Below, one piece after another: positions 7,799 to 16,479 of a stretch of 33,120 bases of DNA. A model generated the notes under the pieces. It was not told the DNA's origin. It saw nothing but the letters and a program-made list of their open reading frames with translations, and made no database searches. This DNA comes from DATIKM01 sp035477595 (lineage in GTDB: Bacteria; Armatimonadota; Chthonomonadetes; Chthonomonadales; CAJBBX01). The DNA is taken from positions 1 to 33,120 of the forward strand of contig DATIKM010000191.1 in assembly GCA_035477595.1 (NCBI GenBank), written 5' to 3'. Positions within the stretch are counted from its first letter, which is position 1. Each line of letters opens with the position of its first letter. Made by a program: the position numbers and the translations under genes.

Positions 7799-7859
7799 TT
7801 CCATGTCCCCTGGTCTCGAAGACGATGGCGCATCGCGTCCGTGACGTCGCCGGGCTCGC

Positions 7860-10100
7860 TCAGCCTGCGAGGCGAGGGCGGATGGCGCCCGTGATCCGCG
7901 CCGACAGCCGGGTGTACCGGCGCGTCGCCCGGTCGTTGCGCACCGCCCGTCCCACGGCGCGCTTCTCTCCCACAAGAACGCACAGTCGCCTCGCGCGCGT
8001 GAGCGCTGTGTAGAGCAGCCGGCGCTGGAGCATCACGTAGTGTGACGCCGTGAGCACGAGCACGACAGCCGGATACTCGCTGCCCTGGCTCTTGTGCACG
8101 GAGAGCGCATACGCCAGTTGTAGCTCGTCGCACTCTCCGTAGTCGTAAGGGACTTCGGCCTCCGGAAAGGCGACCGTCAGCGTCTGCTCGACCGGATCGA
8201 TTGAACGGATCGTGCCTACGTCCCCGTTGAACACGTTCCGGTCGTAGTTGTTCGCGAGCTGGATCACCCGGTCGCCTGCTCGATAACGCCTGCCGCCCCG
8301 CAGCAGCTCGGGCGCGCCCGGCCGGGCCGGGTTCCACAGCTCCTGGAGCCGCTCGTTCAGGTGGCCGACGCCCGCCTCCCCGCGGTGCATCGGGGCCAGC
8401 ACCTGGATGTCCGATGGAGCGAACCCCAGGCGCGGCAGCGAGCGCGTTGCCACAGTGACGGCCATCTGCGCCGCCGCCTTGCTGTCCTCGACCTCCACCA
8501 TCGCGCAGTCGGCGTCTCCGCGCTCTCGCGGCGCGGGCAGCATCGGCATCTCGCCCCGGTTCACCCGGTGAGCATTGGTGATGATGAGGCTACGGGCGGC
8601 CTGGCGGAACACCGTGGTGAGCCGGCACACGGGCACGACGCCGCTCTGGACGATGTCGCCCAGCACATTGCCCGGCCCCACGGAGGGAAGCTGATCGGGG
8701 TCGCCCACGAATACGATCTGCGCTCCATCCGGCGCCGCCTTCAGGAGGCTGTGCGCCAGCATGGCGTCGAGCATGGAGGTCTCGTCCGCGATGAGCGCAT
8801 CGCAGTCGAGCGGGTTCGCTTCGTCGTGCTGGAAGTCGTGGCGTGTGGGGTCGTACTTCAGCAGGCGGTGTATGGTCTGTGCCGGCCGGCCAGTCACTTC
8901 GGACAGGCGCTTGGCTGCACGTCCCGTCGGGCTTGCGAGCACGACGCGCTTCCGCCTCGCCTCCAGCGCCCGGCAGATCAGGTTGGTCACGGTCGTCTTT
9001 CCGGTGCCGGGTCCGCCTGTCAGCACGAGGAAGCGGTTCGACAGCGCGAGGTAGACCGCTCGGCGCTGCTCCGGGGAGAGCTCGATGTTGAGAGCGGCCG
9101 ACTGGTAGTCGAGCCACGCATCGACGCGCCCCTCCGCTGTCTCGTCCGGCCCGGCGAGGCCTGCCAGTCGGCGGAGCCGCGCCGCCAGCCCGACCTCCGT
9201 GCGGTACAGGGCGGGCATGTAGATGGCCTGCTCCGGCTCGCCCTCGCCATCGGGAATGGCCTCCAGCGTGACATCGCCCGCGGCGGCGCTGGCCGCCACG
9301 ATCGGCGGCAGCGTCGAGACGTCAACCTCGAGTATCTCCGCGGCCCGCCGGATCAGCTCCGGCTCCGGCACGTACATGTGGCCATCGTCCGTGGCCTGCT
9401 GGAGCGTGTACAGAATGCCCGCCCGGAGGCGCTCTGGCGAGTCGATCGCGAAACCCAGCTCCCGCGCGATCTTGTCCGCCGTCCGGAAACCGATTCCCCA
9501 GATATCCGCCGCCAGCCGGTACGGGTCCAACTCCACAACCCGGATGGCGTCATCGCCATACCGCCGGTAGATCCGGACAGCGTAGGTAGGGGAGACGCCG
9601 TGGCCCTGGAGGAACAGCATCACGGCCCGAACCGCCCTCTGCTCCGCCCATGCGGCGCGGATGCGCTCCATCCGCACGGCGCCGATGCCCGGCACCTCAA
9701 GCAGCCGTCGAGGCGCCTCCTCAATCACGTCGAGCGTGGCCTCGCCGAAGACGCTCACAATGCGGCGGGCCATCGCGGGCCCCACGCCCTTCACTAGCCC
9801 TGACCCCAGGTACTTCTCGATCGCCGCTGCCGTTGCGGGCCGGATCGTTTCATACCGCTCCACCTGGAACTGCCGGCCGAACTCCCGGTGCTTGCTCCAT
9901 CGGCCGTGCAGGCGCACGCTCTCGCCGACGTTCGGGCTCCCCATCGCGCCCACCGCCGTGATGGGGTCGCGCTCTCCCGGTGCAGCGATGCGCGCCACCG
10001 TGTAGCCGGTCTCCTCGGCGTGGAAGGTGATGCGCTCGATTACACCTTCTAGCCGGCTTGGCGAAGGGTCCACGGGGAGCAGCGGGGGCGGCGGCCTCAT
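7860..10100 (-). CDS. recD2: ATP-dependent RecD-like DNA helicase RecD2
   Basis: A 746-residue superfamily 1B helicase (5'-3'), typical of RecD2 proteins that work without RecBC in DNA repair. The start at 10100 is supported by GAGGTG five bases upstream and by the family-like opening LEGVIERITFHAEETGYTV. In order: an N-terminal OB-like segment (residues about 15-95), tandem helix-hairpin-helix region with VKGVGPAMARRIV and VPGIGAVRMERI (about 110-170), Walker A GGPGTGKTT with Lys368, Walker B region IADETSMLD, GDPDQLPSVGPG, and the C-terminal YALSVHKSQGSEYPAVVL motif with TALTRARRL. Its start overlaps the stop of the upstream membrane-protein gene (ATGA), implying coupling. The frame stays open for 300 further codons upstream; that part is not protein-like. 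Confidence 0.95.
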   Translation of the reverse strand: MRPPPPLLPVDPSPSRLEGVIERITFHAEETGYTVARIAAPGERDPITAVGAMGSPNVGESVRLHGRWSKHREFGRQFQVERYETIRPATAAAIEKYLGSGLVKGVGPAMARRIVSVFGEATLDVIEEAPRRLLEVPGIGAVRMERIRAAWAEQRAVRAVMLFLQGHGVSPTYAVRIYRRYGDDAIRVVELDPYRLAADIWGIGFRTADKIARELGFAIDSPERLRAGILYTLQQATDDGHMYVPEPELIRRAAEILEVDVSTLPPIVAASAAAGDVTLEAIPDGEGEPEQAIYMPALYRTEVGLAARLRRLAGLAGPDETAEGRVDAWLDYQSAALNIELSPEQRRAVYLALSNRFLVLTGGPGTGKTTVTNLICRALEARRKRVVLASPTGRAAKRLSEVTGRPAQTIHRLLKYDPTRHDFQHDEANPLDCDALIADETSMLDAMLAHSLLKAAPDGAQIVFVGDPDQLPSVGPGNVLGDIVQSGVVPVCRLTTVFRQAARSLIITNAHRVNRGEMPMLPAPRERGDADCAMVEVEDSKAAAQMAVTVATRSLPRLGFAPSDIQVLAPMHRGEAGVGHLNERLQELWNPARPGAPELLRGGRRYRAGDRVIQLANNYDRNVFNGDVGTIRSIDPVEQTLTVAFPEAEVPYDYGECDELQLAYALSVHKSQGSEYPAVVLVLTASHYVMLQRRLLYTALTRARRLCVLVGEKRAVGRAVRNDRATRRYTRLSARITGAIRPRLAG

Positions 10101-10939
10101 TGCGGCACCTCGTTCGGGTGACCCGTCGCGGCGGGGATGGCGGGCGCGGCGGGATTGGTGGGCGCGGCCGGAGCGGCGCGTCCGCCGCGCTGTGGCGGAC
10201 GCTCCATGCAGCCCGGGGGCGCGGGGTACTCCCAGTGGTGCTGGTAGGGGTGCAGCAGCCAGACGGGAACGGCGGTTAGTGGCACGAAGAGGAACGGAAG
10301 GAAGACCGCCGCGAAGGCGCGGAGCACCGTGACGCGCGGCAGGCCTGCGGGCCGCTCCGGCAGCGCCCGCGCCGGGAGGTACACCATCAGCCCGTAGACC
10401 CCCACCCAGAAACCGCCCATGCCGACATTCTGTGTTCCGAAGGTCAGCAGCTCCGCTAGCCAACCGGTGATGCCGAACAGGAGGAGCACGTCGAGGGGCT
10501 GGAAGGCCCAGCATCCGAGCATCCATGCCCAGGCGATGAACATGGGGATGAAGACGATCACGCTGTGTCCGAGCACCACGTCGAGGTAGTTCGCCGAGGC
10601 CGTGATGAAGCCGCACCCAACCGGAACGCCGAACAGCGGCGCGAGGTTCGTGAGCGACGTCGTTACGGCCTCCTCGACGAGCGCGAATGCCGTCGCGAGC
10701 AGTACGAACCGCACCCGCCACGGTGCCCGCAGGCGCGAGAGCGCCCGGCCTGCCGGCTCCCGGTACCGGTACTGCAGCGCCCGGCCTGCCGCGACCCATA
10801 TCACGAGGAGCCAGAAACCCATCGACACCGTGGCGCGTTCGCCCGGGTTCTGCAGCACCCGCGATAGGACCAGCGCGAAGGCGGCGACCGCGCAGGCCCA
10901 CACGCCGAACATGGCGGCCAGCGGACGCGCGCCGCGCAT
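10097..10939 (-). CDS. Polytopic membrane protein of unknown function
   Basis: A 280-residue protein with about six to seven hydrophobic segments: FGVWACAVAAFALVL near the start, a WLLVIWVAA segment, the VRFVLLATAFALVEEAV stretch, VIVFIPMFIAWAWML, VLLLFGITGWLAELL, MGGFWVGVYGLMVYL and a final VFLPFLFVPLTAVPVWLL. A cytoplasmic-type tail of about 40 residues rich in Pro and Ala follows. The start has GAGGAGG seven bases upstream. The stop overlaps the start of recD2, so the two are translated together. A functional link to a DNA helicase is not obvious. I do not recognise the family; the conserved-looking ALVEEAVTTSLTNL with paired glutamates in a membrane segment could be functional. Confidence 0.8.
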   Translation of the reverse strand: MRGARPLAAMFGVWACAVAAFALVLSRVLQNPGERATVSMGFWLLVIWVAAGRALQYRYREPAGRALSRLRAPWRVRFVLLATAFALVEEAVTTSLTNLAPLFGVPVGCGFITASANYLDVVLGHSVIVFIPMFIAWAWMLGCWAFQPLDVLLLFGITGWLAELLTFGTQNVGMGGFWVGVYGLMVYLPARALPERPAGLPRVTVLRAFAAVFLPFLFVPLTAVPVWLLHPYQHHWEYPAPPGCMERPPQRGGRAAPAAPTNPAAPAIPAATGHPNEVPQ

Positions 10940-11103
10940 CGCGGTGCCTCCTCGTCGCTACCCGGCGCTCGAGGCAGGCGCCGTGGGCAGCGCGCACCAA
11001 TGCGGCGCCAGCCCGGACGGCGGCCGCGGGCCGGGGCGGCGGCCGAGCCTCTCCCGGCGAGCCGCCCTGCGATCAGCCGTCTCCGGTCCCGTGCCGGTCC
11101 CCA

Positions 11104-12051
11104 TCACGCGGCCTGCTGATCTTGGTGGAACGCAACCGTTCGCCTCAGGCCCTCGGCCAGCGAGACGTCCGGCGCGAAGCCGAGGAGCGCCTGCGCGCGC
11201 CGGATGTCGGCGCCGGAGTGGCGGATGTCTCCCGCACGCTCCGGGCCGTGGATGGGGGCGCCGCCCTGGCCCACTGCGTCTCGCAGGGCGCCGTAGAGAG
11301 CGTTCACGGTGATCCGAACACCGCCGCCGATATTGACGGTATGCCCCCGGGCCTCCGGTGCCTTCGCAGCGAGCAGGTTGGCGCGCGCGACGTCCTCCAC
11401 GAAGAGGAAGTCCCTCGTCTGCTCGCCATCGCCGTAGATGGTCGGCGTCTCCCCGGCCAGCAGCATCGAGATGAACCGCGGCACCACCGCAGCATACTCG
11501 CTGCGAGGGTCCTGACGCGGGCCGTAGACGTTGAAGTAGCGCAGCGCCACCGTTTCGAGGCCGTGGAGCGCGTCGTAGACGCGGCACATCATCTCGCCGT
11601 AGACCTTCTCCACCCCGTATGGGGACAGCGGAGCGGGCGACAGGTTCTCGTGAGCGGGAACCACGTCCGTTTCGCCGTACACCGCGGCCGAGGACGAGAA
11701 CACGAGCCGGCGCGCGCCGGCCCGATGCGCCGCCATGAGGAGGTTCAGAGCGCCGCCAATGTTCACTGCGTCTGCCGTCACCGGGTCCTGGATGGAGCCG
11801 GGCACCGAGATGTAGGCAGCGAGGTGGTAGACGGTGTGGACGCCCCTGCAGGCGCTCCCGCACGCGATGGCGTTGCGTACATCCCCCTCGATCACCTCCA
11901 CGGAGCGGCAGAGGCCCGCCAGGTTCTCCATCGAGCCCGTCGACCCGTTGTCGAGCACGCGGACCCTCGTCCCCTCAGCAACCAGTGCGCGCACGACGTG
12001 AGATCCAATGAAGCCTAGCCCACCCGTCACCAGCGCCAGATCCGCCGCCAT
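11104..12051 (-). CDS. NAD-dependent epimerase/dehydratase, UDP-glucose 4-epimerase-like
   Basis: A 315-residue extended short-chain dehydrogenase acting on nucleotide sugars. Start ATG at 12051 with GGAGG eight bases upstream. The Rossmann motif TGGLGFIGSH lies at residues about 9-18, followed by VLDNGSTG. The catalytic serine region is FSSSAAVYG, and the catalytic Tyr/Lys are in SPYGVEKVYGE (YxxxK). RYFNVYGPRQDPRSEYAAVVPRF is typical of GalE/WbpP-type epimerases. It lies between a membrane-protein gene and a divergent glycoside-hydrolase-like gene, so it may feed cell-surface polysaccharide synthesis. The exact substrate (UDP-Glc/Gal, the N-acetyl forms, or uronic acids) cannot be told from sequence. 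The frame stays open far upstream, but that part reads as antisense of the neighbouring gene. Confidence 0.93.
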   Translation of the reverse strand: MAADLALVTGGLGFIGSHVVRALVAEGTRVRVLDNGSTGSMENLAGLCRSVEVIEGDVRNAIACGSACRGVHTVYHLAAYISVPGSIQDPVTADAVNIGGALNLLMAAHRAGARRLVFSSSAAVYGETDVVPAHENLSPAPLSPYGVEKVYGEMMCRVYDALHGLETVALRYFNVYGPRQDPRSEYAAVVPRFISMLLAGETPTIYGDGEQTRDFLFVEDVARANLLAAKAPEARGHTVNIGGGVRITVNALYGALRDAVGQGGAPIHGPERAGDIRHSGADIRRAQALLGFAPDVSLAEGLRRTVAFHQDQQAA

Positions 12052-12210
12052 CCGCGTTTCCTCCGCCCTGCATGTCGGTGCGCCTATTGGCACCGACGGC
12101 GCCGTTCTCCTTCCGAGGATGCCCGGCGGGCAGGAATGGCGCCCTCGCCGCCCGAATGGACGCGAAGGCTGCGGGGGGCGACTGGCCCGCGGCGGTGGGA
12201 GACCGAACGG

Positions 12211-15200
12211 ATGAGGCTGATGCTGGTGTGCGCTCTCGTGGCGTTGGCGTTCCCGAGCCAGGCCCAACAGTGGCTCCACGAGTTTCGGGACCTGCCGACG
12301 GAAGTGGTCGAGGGCGCAGAGCTGCGCTTCCGGGTGGCGTATCGAGTGCCGGCGGAGCGCGGGACGGTGAAGCTGCACGCCGAGATGAAGGCGCTCGATA
12401 ATGTGGTTCACGCAGGCGTCGTGCGCGAGGTGTCGGGCGCTGGTCTGACAGATATCTCCATCCCCGTTCCTGTGGGTGTGCTGCGCGGCGAGCTGGTCGT
12501 GGCGCTCTGGTTCGGCGAGGACTGGCGGCGGGCGCACGCTCCGGCGGTGCACAGCCGTGTGGTCAGGGCGCTGACGATCGCGGAGGCGCAGGCCGCCGAG
12601 GCAGCGCAGGTGGAGTCGGTGCGCATTCGGGAGCGGTTGGGCCTGCGCCCAGACGCCCCTGCCGTGGCCATCGTCACCGGCGGCTGGGCAGGGCGCGACG
12701 CCCGCCTGACCGAGCTCACGCGGCAGTCCGTCGAGGCCGTGGGTCTGCGGACCGTCCTCATCGGTCCGCACGATCTCGCGAACCCCGCGGTGCTTCGCCC
12801 GGCGGAAGCGCGGATGCTGATCATACCGGACGCGCACGTGTACCCTGGCGCGGGCCTCGCCGGGCTAGATCGTTACCTTCGCGCCGGCGGTCACCTGATC
12901 GCGCTCGGAGCTCCCGCGTTCGACCGCCTCGTGCAGGAGCTCGATGGCGAATGGCTCGATAGCCAGCAGATAGACGACCTTGTGCGCCGGAGCGTTGCAT
13001 CGAGCCCCATCCTCGATGTGGGCGCCACCACGGCTGGCGACTGGCGCCGGAGCACGAACCGCACCGCGGACCAATCCGAGTGGCGCGTTGCCCCGTCCGG
13101 CGCTGCCGGGGTCGGTTCCGCGCTCCACGTGCGCATGCGCAACCTCACCGGGTGGGACACCCTTACCGGGCCGCCGCTGATCGCGTCCCCCTCACGGGAC
13201 CACAACCTGGTGATCTTCCAGGCGCGGGGCGGCCCGAGAACCACTGCTCTCTCCATCGAGGTGCGCGAGCAGGACGGATCCCGGTGGATCGCGGTCGTAC
13301 CGCTGTCGCGAAGCTGGCGGCGGTACGCGGTCCATGTGGCCGACTTCGCGCTCTGGGACCCTGAGGGCACCTCAGGGCGCGGGCAGCGCGGCGACAGGCT
13401 GCATTTGGAGAGGGCCCGCGAGATCACGGCAGGGCTGGCGTTCAGCCACACCCGGCTCCCGCACGGCGCGCACGAGTACTGGTTCGCGGACCCAGGCACC
13501 GGTGCAGGGCCCAACTGGGAGCGATTCCGGCCCCTCACGCTCGACACGCTGTCGCCCGTCCACAAGTACCACGCGGTCCGCGGGGCGCGTCGCGTCGACG
13601 ACGGCGCCGGACGTGCGCTGGTGGGCGTCCCCGCGCCGCCGCTGCCTGCGCAGGTGCTGTCCACGCACCCGCGGCCGTCCGGTACGGGGTTCGACAAGGG
13701 GCGCGCCTGGCGCTGGACGCCGCTGCTGCGCGTGGTGGGCCGGCAAGGGGTGGCGGGCACGCTCGCCACTCTCCTCAGCCACCGTGATCGTGACGCGGGG
13801 TTCCGGCGGGGCAAGTGGGCATCCTTCACGGCGGTCGACCCGGCGTGGTACGCGCGGCCGGACGTGCAACGCTACATCGCGGCTCTCGCCCGCCGCATGC
13901 TTGACGGCCCGATCTTCGTGGAGGGCGGCGCCCGCTTCTTCGGCCTGTTCCCGGAAGAGGACATGGAGCTGGGAGCGCGCGTGCAGGGCGGTGCGGGCGC
14001 CGTGCGCTTCACCGTGACGACGGCGGATGGCGCCCAGACCCTCTTCCGCGCGGAGGCGCCAGCCGCAGGCGCAGGAGAGGAGCGGATCGCGACCGCCACC
14101 TGGCGGCCAGGCAGGCTAACCGCCGCCCGCTACCGCGTGCGCACCGAGCTGCTGGCGGAGGGCCGCGTGGTCGACGTCCTCGAACACGAGGTGACCGTGC
14201 GCCATCCGCGGCGGCCGCGGTTCATGACGGCGGAGAACGGGAAGCTGCTCGTCGACGGCAAGCCCTGGTATCCGCACGGCCTGAACTACATGCCGTCGTC
14301 GGGCATCGCACTCGACGACGGCCCGATGTTCGAGCGGTGGATGTCGGCGCAGTCCTACGACCCGGAGGTGATCGAGCGCGACCTGGCCCGCGTGAAGGCG
14401 ATGAGGATGAACATGGTGAGCCTGTTCATCTACACGCATGACATGCACTCGCGGAACCTGGTGGACATCCTCAACCGCTGCGACGCGCACGGCCTGAAGG
14501 TGAATCTGTCGCTGCGCCCCGGCACGCCTCTCGACTTCGAGTGGCCCGGCATCGGGGAGATCATCCGGGTGAACCGCCTGAGCCGCGACGCCACCGTCTT
14601 CGCGTACGACATCGCGTGGGAGCCCACCTGGGGCCACTATGCTCAGCGGAAGCGGTGGGACCCGGAGTGGGAGCGCTGGATCGTCGAGCGCTACGGGTCC
14701 ATCGAGGCGGCCGAGAGAGACTGGGGGGATCCGGCGCCTCGCGTCGAAGGAGCCATCACCGGGCCGAGCGACGCGGACCTGGCCCGCGACAGCTCGATCC
14801 CGCGCGTCGTCGCCGCCTACCGTCGGTTCCTCGACGACTTCCTGAGCCGGAGGCACATGGAGGCGCGGCAGAAGATCCGTACCGTGGCCCCGCACCAGCT
14901 CATCTCGTTCCGAAAGAGCACCGGCGGCGACCCCACGGTGCCGACCGCCTCGATGCCCTACGACTTCGCCGGCCTGGCGCGCAGCATGGACTTCATGGGC
15001 CCGGAGGCGTACGGACGCATCGGCGAGTGGGAGCAGGTTAAGTCGGGATGGTTCACCGCGGCCTACTCGCGCATGGTGGCACCCGGCCGGCCGGTCGTCT
15101 GGACCGAGTTCGGCTACACCTCGTGGGATCCCCCGAGCGCCTCGCCGGCATCGTCCCGCGCCTCCTTCGCCGAGCGCTTCGAGCGGCGCTTCTACCCTCC

Positions 15201-16011
15201 CGCGACGGTCGCCTTCATCGAGCGCTTCTACCGCCACATCTACAACATGGTCCTCCGCAGCGGCGCGAGCGGCACGGTCCTCTGGTGGTACCCCGGCGGC
15301 TTCCGCGTGGGTGAGAACAGCGACTTCGGGATCATCAACCCGGACGGAAGCTGGCGCGGGTTGAGCCGGATCGTCGCTGAGTACGCGCCTCGCTTTGCAC
15401 GGCACTCTCCCCCTCGTGAGCCGGACGCGTGGATCACCGTGGACCGCGATGCGCATCCGGATGGCTTGCAGGGCATCTACGCCGCGCACCGCGACGCATT
15501 CTGGCGGCTGATCGAAGAGGGTAGGTTCCCCGGCCTGCGCCACGAGGGCATCGGGACCAACTCGGCGACGGCGCCGCTCGTGGCCGTCGGGAACACGCCG
15601 CTGAACGGCTCCAACCCGCCCAAGCACCTGAACGCCGAGTACGAGGTGCTGCAGGTGATGGACGCAACCGGTCGCTGGACCGATGTAAGGCCCGCCGGCG
15701 GCTCGATCCGCGTCGCGGCGGGCCGGCCAGTGCGAGTCCGGGCCGTCCTTGGCAACAACGGCGCTGCGGCGTGGCTCTCTCCGCGCCGGCACCGCGGAGA
15801 TGGCGCGGTCTACCTTGCTGCGCGCGGCCCGTCGGGCGAGACGCTGATGGCGCTGCCAGGCAACGTACCGACGCTGGGCACCTCCGGCCTGGTCGAGGGC
15901 CAGCTGCCCGCTCTGGCCGCCGCGGCGCAGGTGGAGTTCCAGTGCGTGGCGCGGGGCAGGAGCCGCTTCGGGGAGCGGTGGACGGTCGTGCTGCAGCCCG
16001 TCAGCCCCTGA
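12211..16011 (+). CDS. Large exported glycoside-hydrolase-like protein (TIM barrel of the GH-A type)
   Basis: A 1266-residue exported protein. The start at 12211 begins a clear signal peptide (MRLMLVCALVALAFPSQAQ) preceded by GGGAGA. Residues about 20-130 look like a beta-sandwich. Residues about 151-250 (VAIVTGGWAG..., ...MLIIPDAHVYP...) resemble a glutamine-amidotransferase-like/ThuA-like fold as in some beta-galactosidase-type enzymes. A long middle region (about 270-650) includes possible jelly-roll domains. From about 680, KLLVDGKPWYPHGLNYMP opens a glycosidase TIM barrel with candidate acid/base Glu804 (IAWEPTWG) and nucleophile Glu966 (VWTEFGYTSWD), as in clan GH-A. The C-terminal 200 residues look like beta-sandwiches. 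The likely role is extracellular or periplasmic glycan breakdown; substrate and CAZy family are not assigned. Confidence 0.87.
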   Translation: MRLMLVCALVALAFPSQAQQWLHEFRDLPTEVVEGAELRFRVAYRVPAERGTVKLHAEMKALDNVVHAGVVREVSGAGLTDISIPVPVGVLRGELVVALWFGEDWRRAHAPAVHSRVVRALTIAEAQAAEAAQVESVRIRERLGLRPDAPAVAIVTGGWAGRDARLTELTRQSVEAVGLRTVLIGPHDLANPAVLRPAEARMLIIPDAHVYPGAGLAGLDRYLRAGGHLIALGAPAFDRLVQELDGEWLDSQQIDDLVRRSVASSPILDVGATTAGDWRRSTNRTADQSEWRVAPSGAAGVGSALHVRMRNLTGWDTLTGPPLIASPSRDHNLVIFQARGGPRTTALSIEVREQDGSRWIAVVPLSRSWRRYAVHVADFALWDPEGTSGRGQRGDRLHLERAREITAGLAFSHTRLPHGAHEYWFADPGTGAGPNWERFRPLTLDTLSPVHKYHAVRGARRVDDGAGRALVGVPAPPLPAQVLSTHPRPSGTGFDKGRAWRWTPLLRVVGRQGVAGTLATLLSHRDRDAGFRRGKWASFTAVDPAWYARPDVQRYIAALARRMLDGPIFVEGGARFFGLFPEEDMELGARVQGGAGAVRFTVTTADGAQTLFRAEAPAAGAGEERIATATWRPGRLTAARYRVRTELLAEGRVVDVLEHEVTVRHPRRPRFMTAENGKLLVDGKPWYPHGLNYMPSSGIALDDGPMFERWMSAQSYDPEVIERDLARVKAMRMNMVSLFIYTHDMHSRNLVDILNRCDAHGLKVNLSLRPGTPLDFEWPGIGEIIRVNRLSRDATVFAYDIAWEPTWGHYAQRKRWDPEWERWIVERYGSIEAAERDWGDPAPRVEGAITGPSDADLARDSSIPRVVAAYRRFLDDFLSRRHMEARQKIRTVAPHQLISFRKSTGGDPTVPTASMPYDFAGLARSMDFMGPEAYGRIGEWEQVKSGWFTAAYSRMVAPGRPVVWTEFGYTSWDPPSASPASSRASFAERFERRFYPPATVAFIERFYRHIYNMVLRSGASGTVLWWYPGGFRVGENSDFGIINPDGSWRGLSRIVAEYAPRFARHSPPREPDAWITVDRDAHPDGLQGIYAAHRDAFWRLIEEGRFPGLRHEGIGTNSATAPLVAVGNTPLNGSNPPKHLNAEYEVLQVMDATGRWTDVRPAGGSIRVAAGRPVRVRAVLGNNGAAAWLSPRRHRGDGAVYLAARGPSGETLMALPGNVPTLGTSGLVEGQLPALAAAAQVEFQCVARGRSRFGERWTVVLQPVSP

Positions 16012-16479
16012 TCGCGCCAGCGCCACCCGTCGCCCGTGTCGGGCCGCCCCGGGAGGTCGCCGCCTCCAGGGCGGTTCGATCATCTGGCGGACGTTCATTC
16101 GGGGCGCTGGCGGCATCTGGGAATCGTATCTACATTGACTGATGGAATCGCGTACGGCACACTCTTCATCGGGTGTGCTCCGGCATCTCGGGCGGCGGCG
16201 CCGGCGACACGGCGGCCGCGGATGGCAGGCTCGCAGACAGGCGATGCGGCAGGGGTTGTGTCAGGGCCCGGCTGCGCCGACGCGCGAGCGGGCGCACCGC
16301 GACGGCACTCCATAGCCGGTGGTCGCCGCACCGGTTCGCGGTCCAGCACCACCAGTTTGGCGAGCCCGGCTGCCCGGGTTGCGGCCGGTGCATCGTCTTG
16401 CGCCCTTACAGGAACCTACGACGCCGGGGAAGCCCGCGCAGTGCGTTGTCGCGTCAGCGCGGCCCGAAGGAGGAAGAAC
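16012..16479. other. 468-bp stretch without an intact gene
   Basis: Between the glycoside-hydrolase-like gene and the cyclic-nucleotide-binding gene. The plus frames are open across most of it, but translation is mostly arginine/alanine-rich and not gene-like except for the hydB-like fragment listed separately (16287-16446). A TTGACT at 16135-16140 resembles a -35 box but has no good -10 partner at 16-18 bp. Confidence 0.6.
16287..16446 (+). pseudogene. Decayed fragment resembling the C-terminus of a [NiFe]-hydrogenase iron-sulfur subunit (HydB-like)
   Basis: Translating from 16287 gives SGRTATALHSRW and then, up to 16394, SPHRFAVQHHQFGEPGCP followed by GCGRCI. From memory of the family, group 3b hydrogenase HydB proteins contain R-x-W-x-T-H-[KR]-x-A...QFG-x-x-GC-x-GCGRCI-x-WCP-x-GID in their C-terminal ferredoxin domain. 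The next conserved cysteine appears only after a frame change: TGC at 16399-16401 is followed by ALTGTYDAGEARAVR, comparable to a P-x-G-I-D-I-T-E-E-A-x-A-I-R tail. There is no start codon or upstream body, so it is a remnant. It lies right before the hydrogenase-type cyclic-nucleotide-binding gene, which strengthens the case. Confidence 0.6.

Noticed and set aside
10101..11000. N-terminal extension of RecD2 by 300 codons
   Set aside because: It overlaps a well-supported membrane-protein gene in another frame, and RecD2 homology plus a good ribosome-binding site start at 10100.
14116..16116. Long open frame (about 660 codons) on the minus strand under the glycoside-hydrolase-like gene
   Set aside because: It is antisense to a gene with clear signal peptide and catalytic motifs; its translation is Arg/His/Pro-rich without domains. 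GC-rich DNA commonly leaves such open antisense frames.
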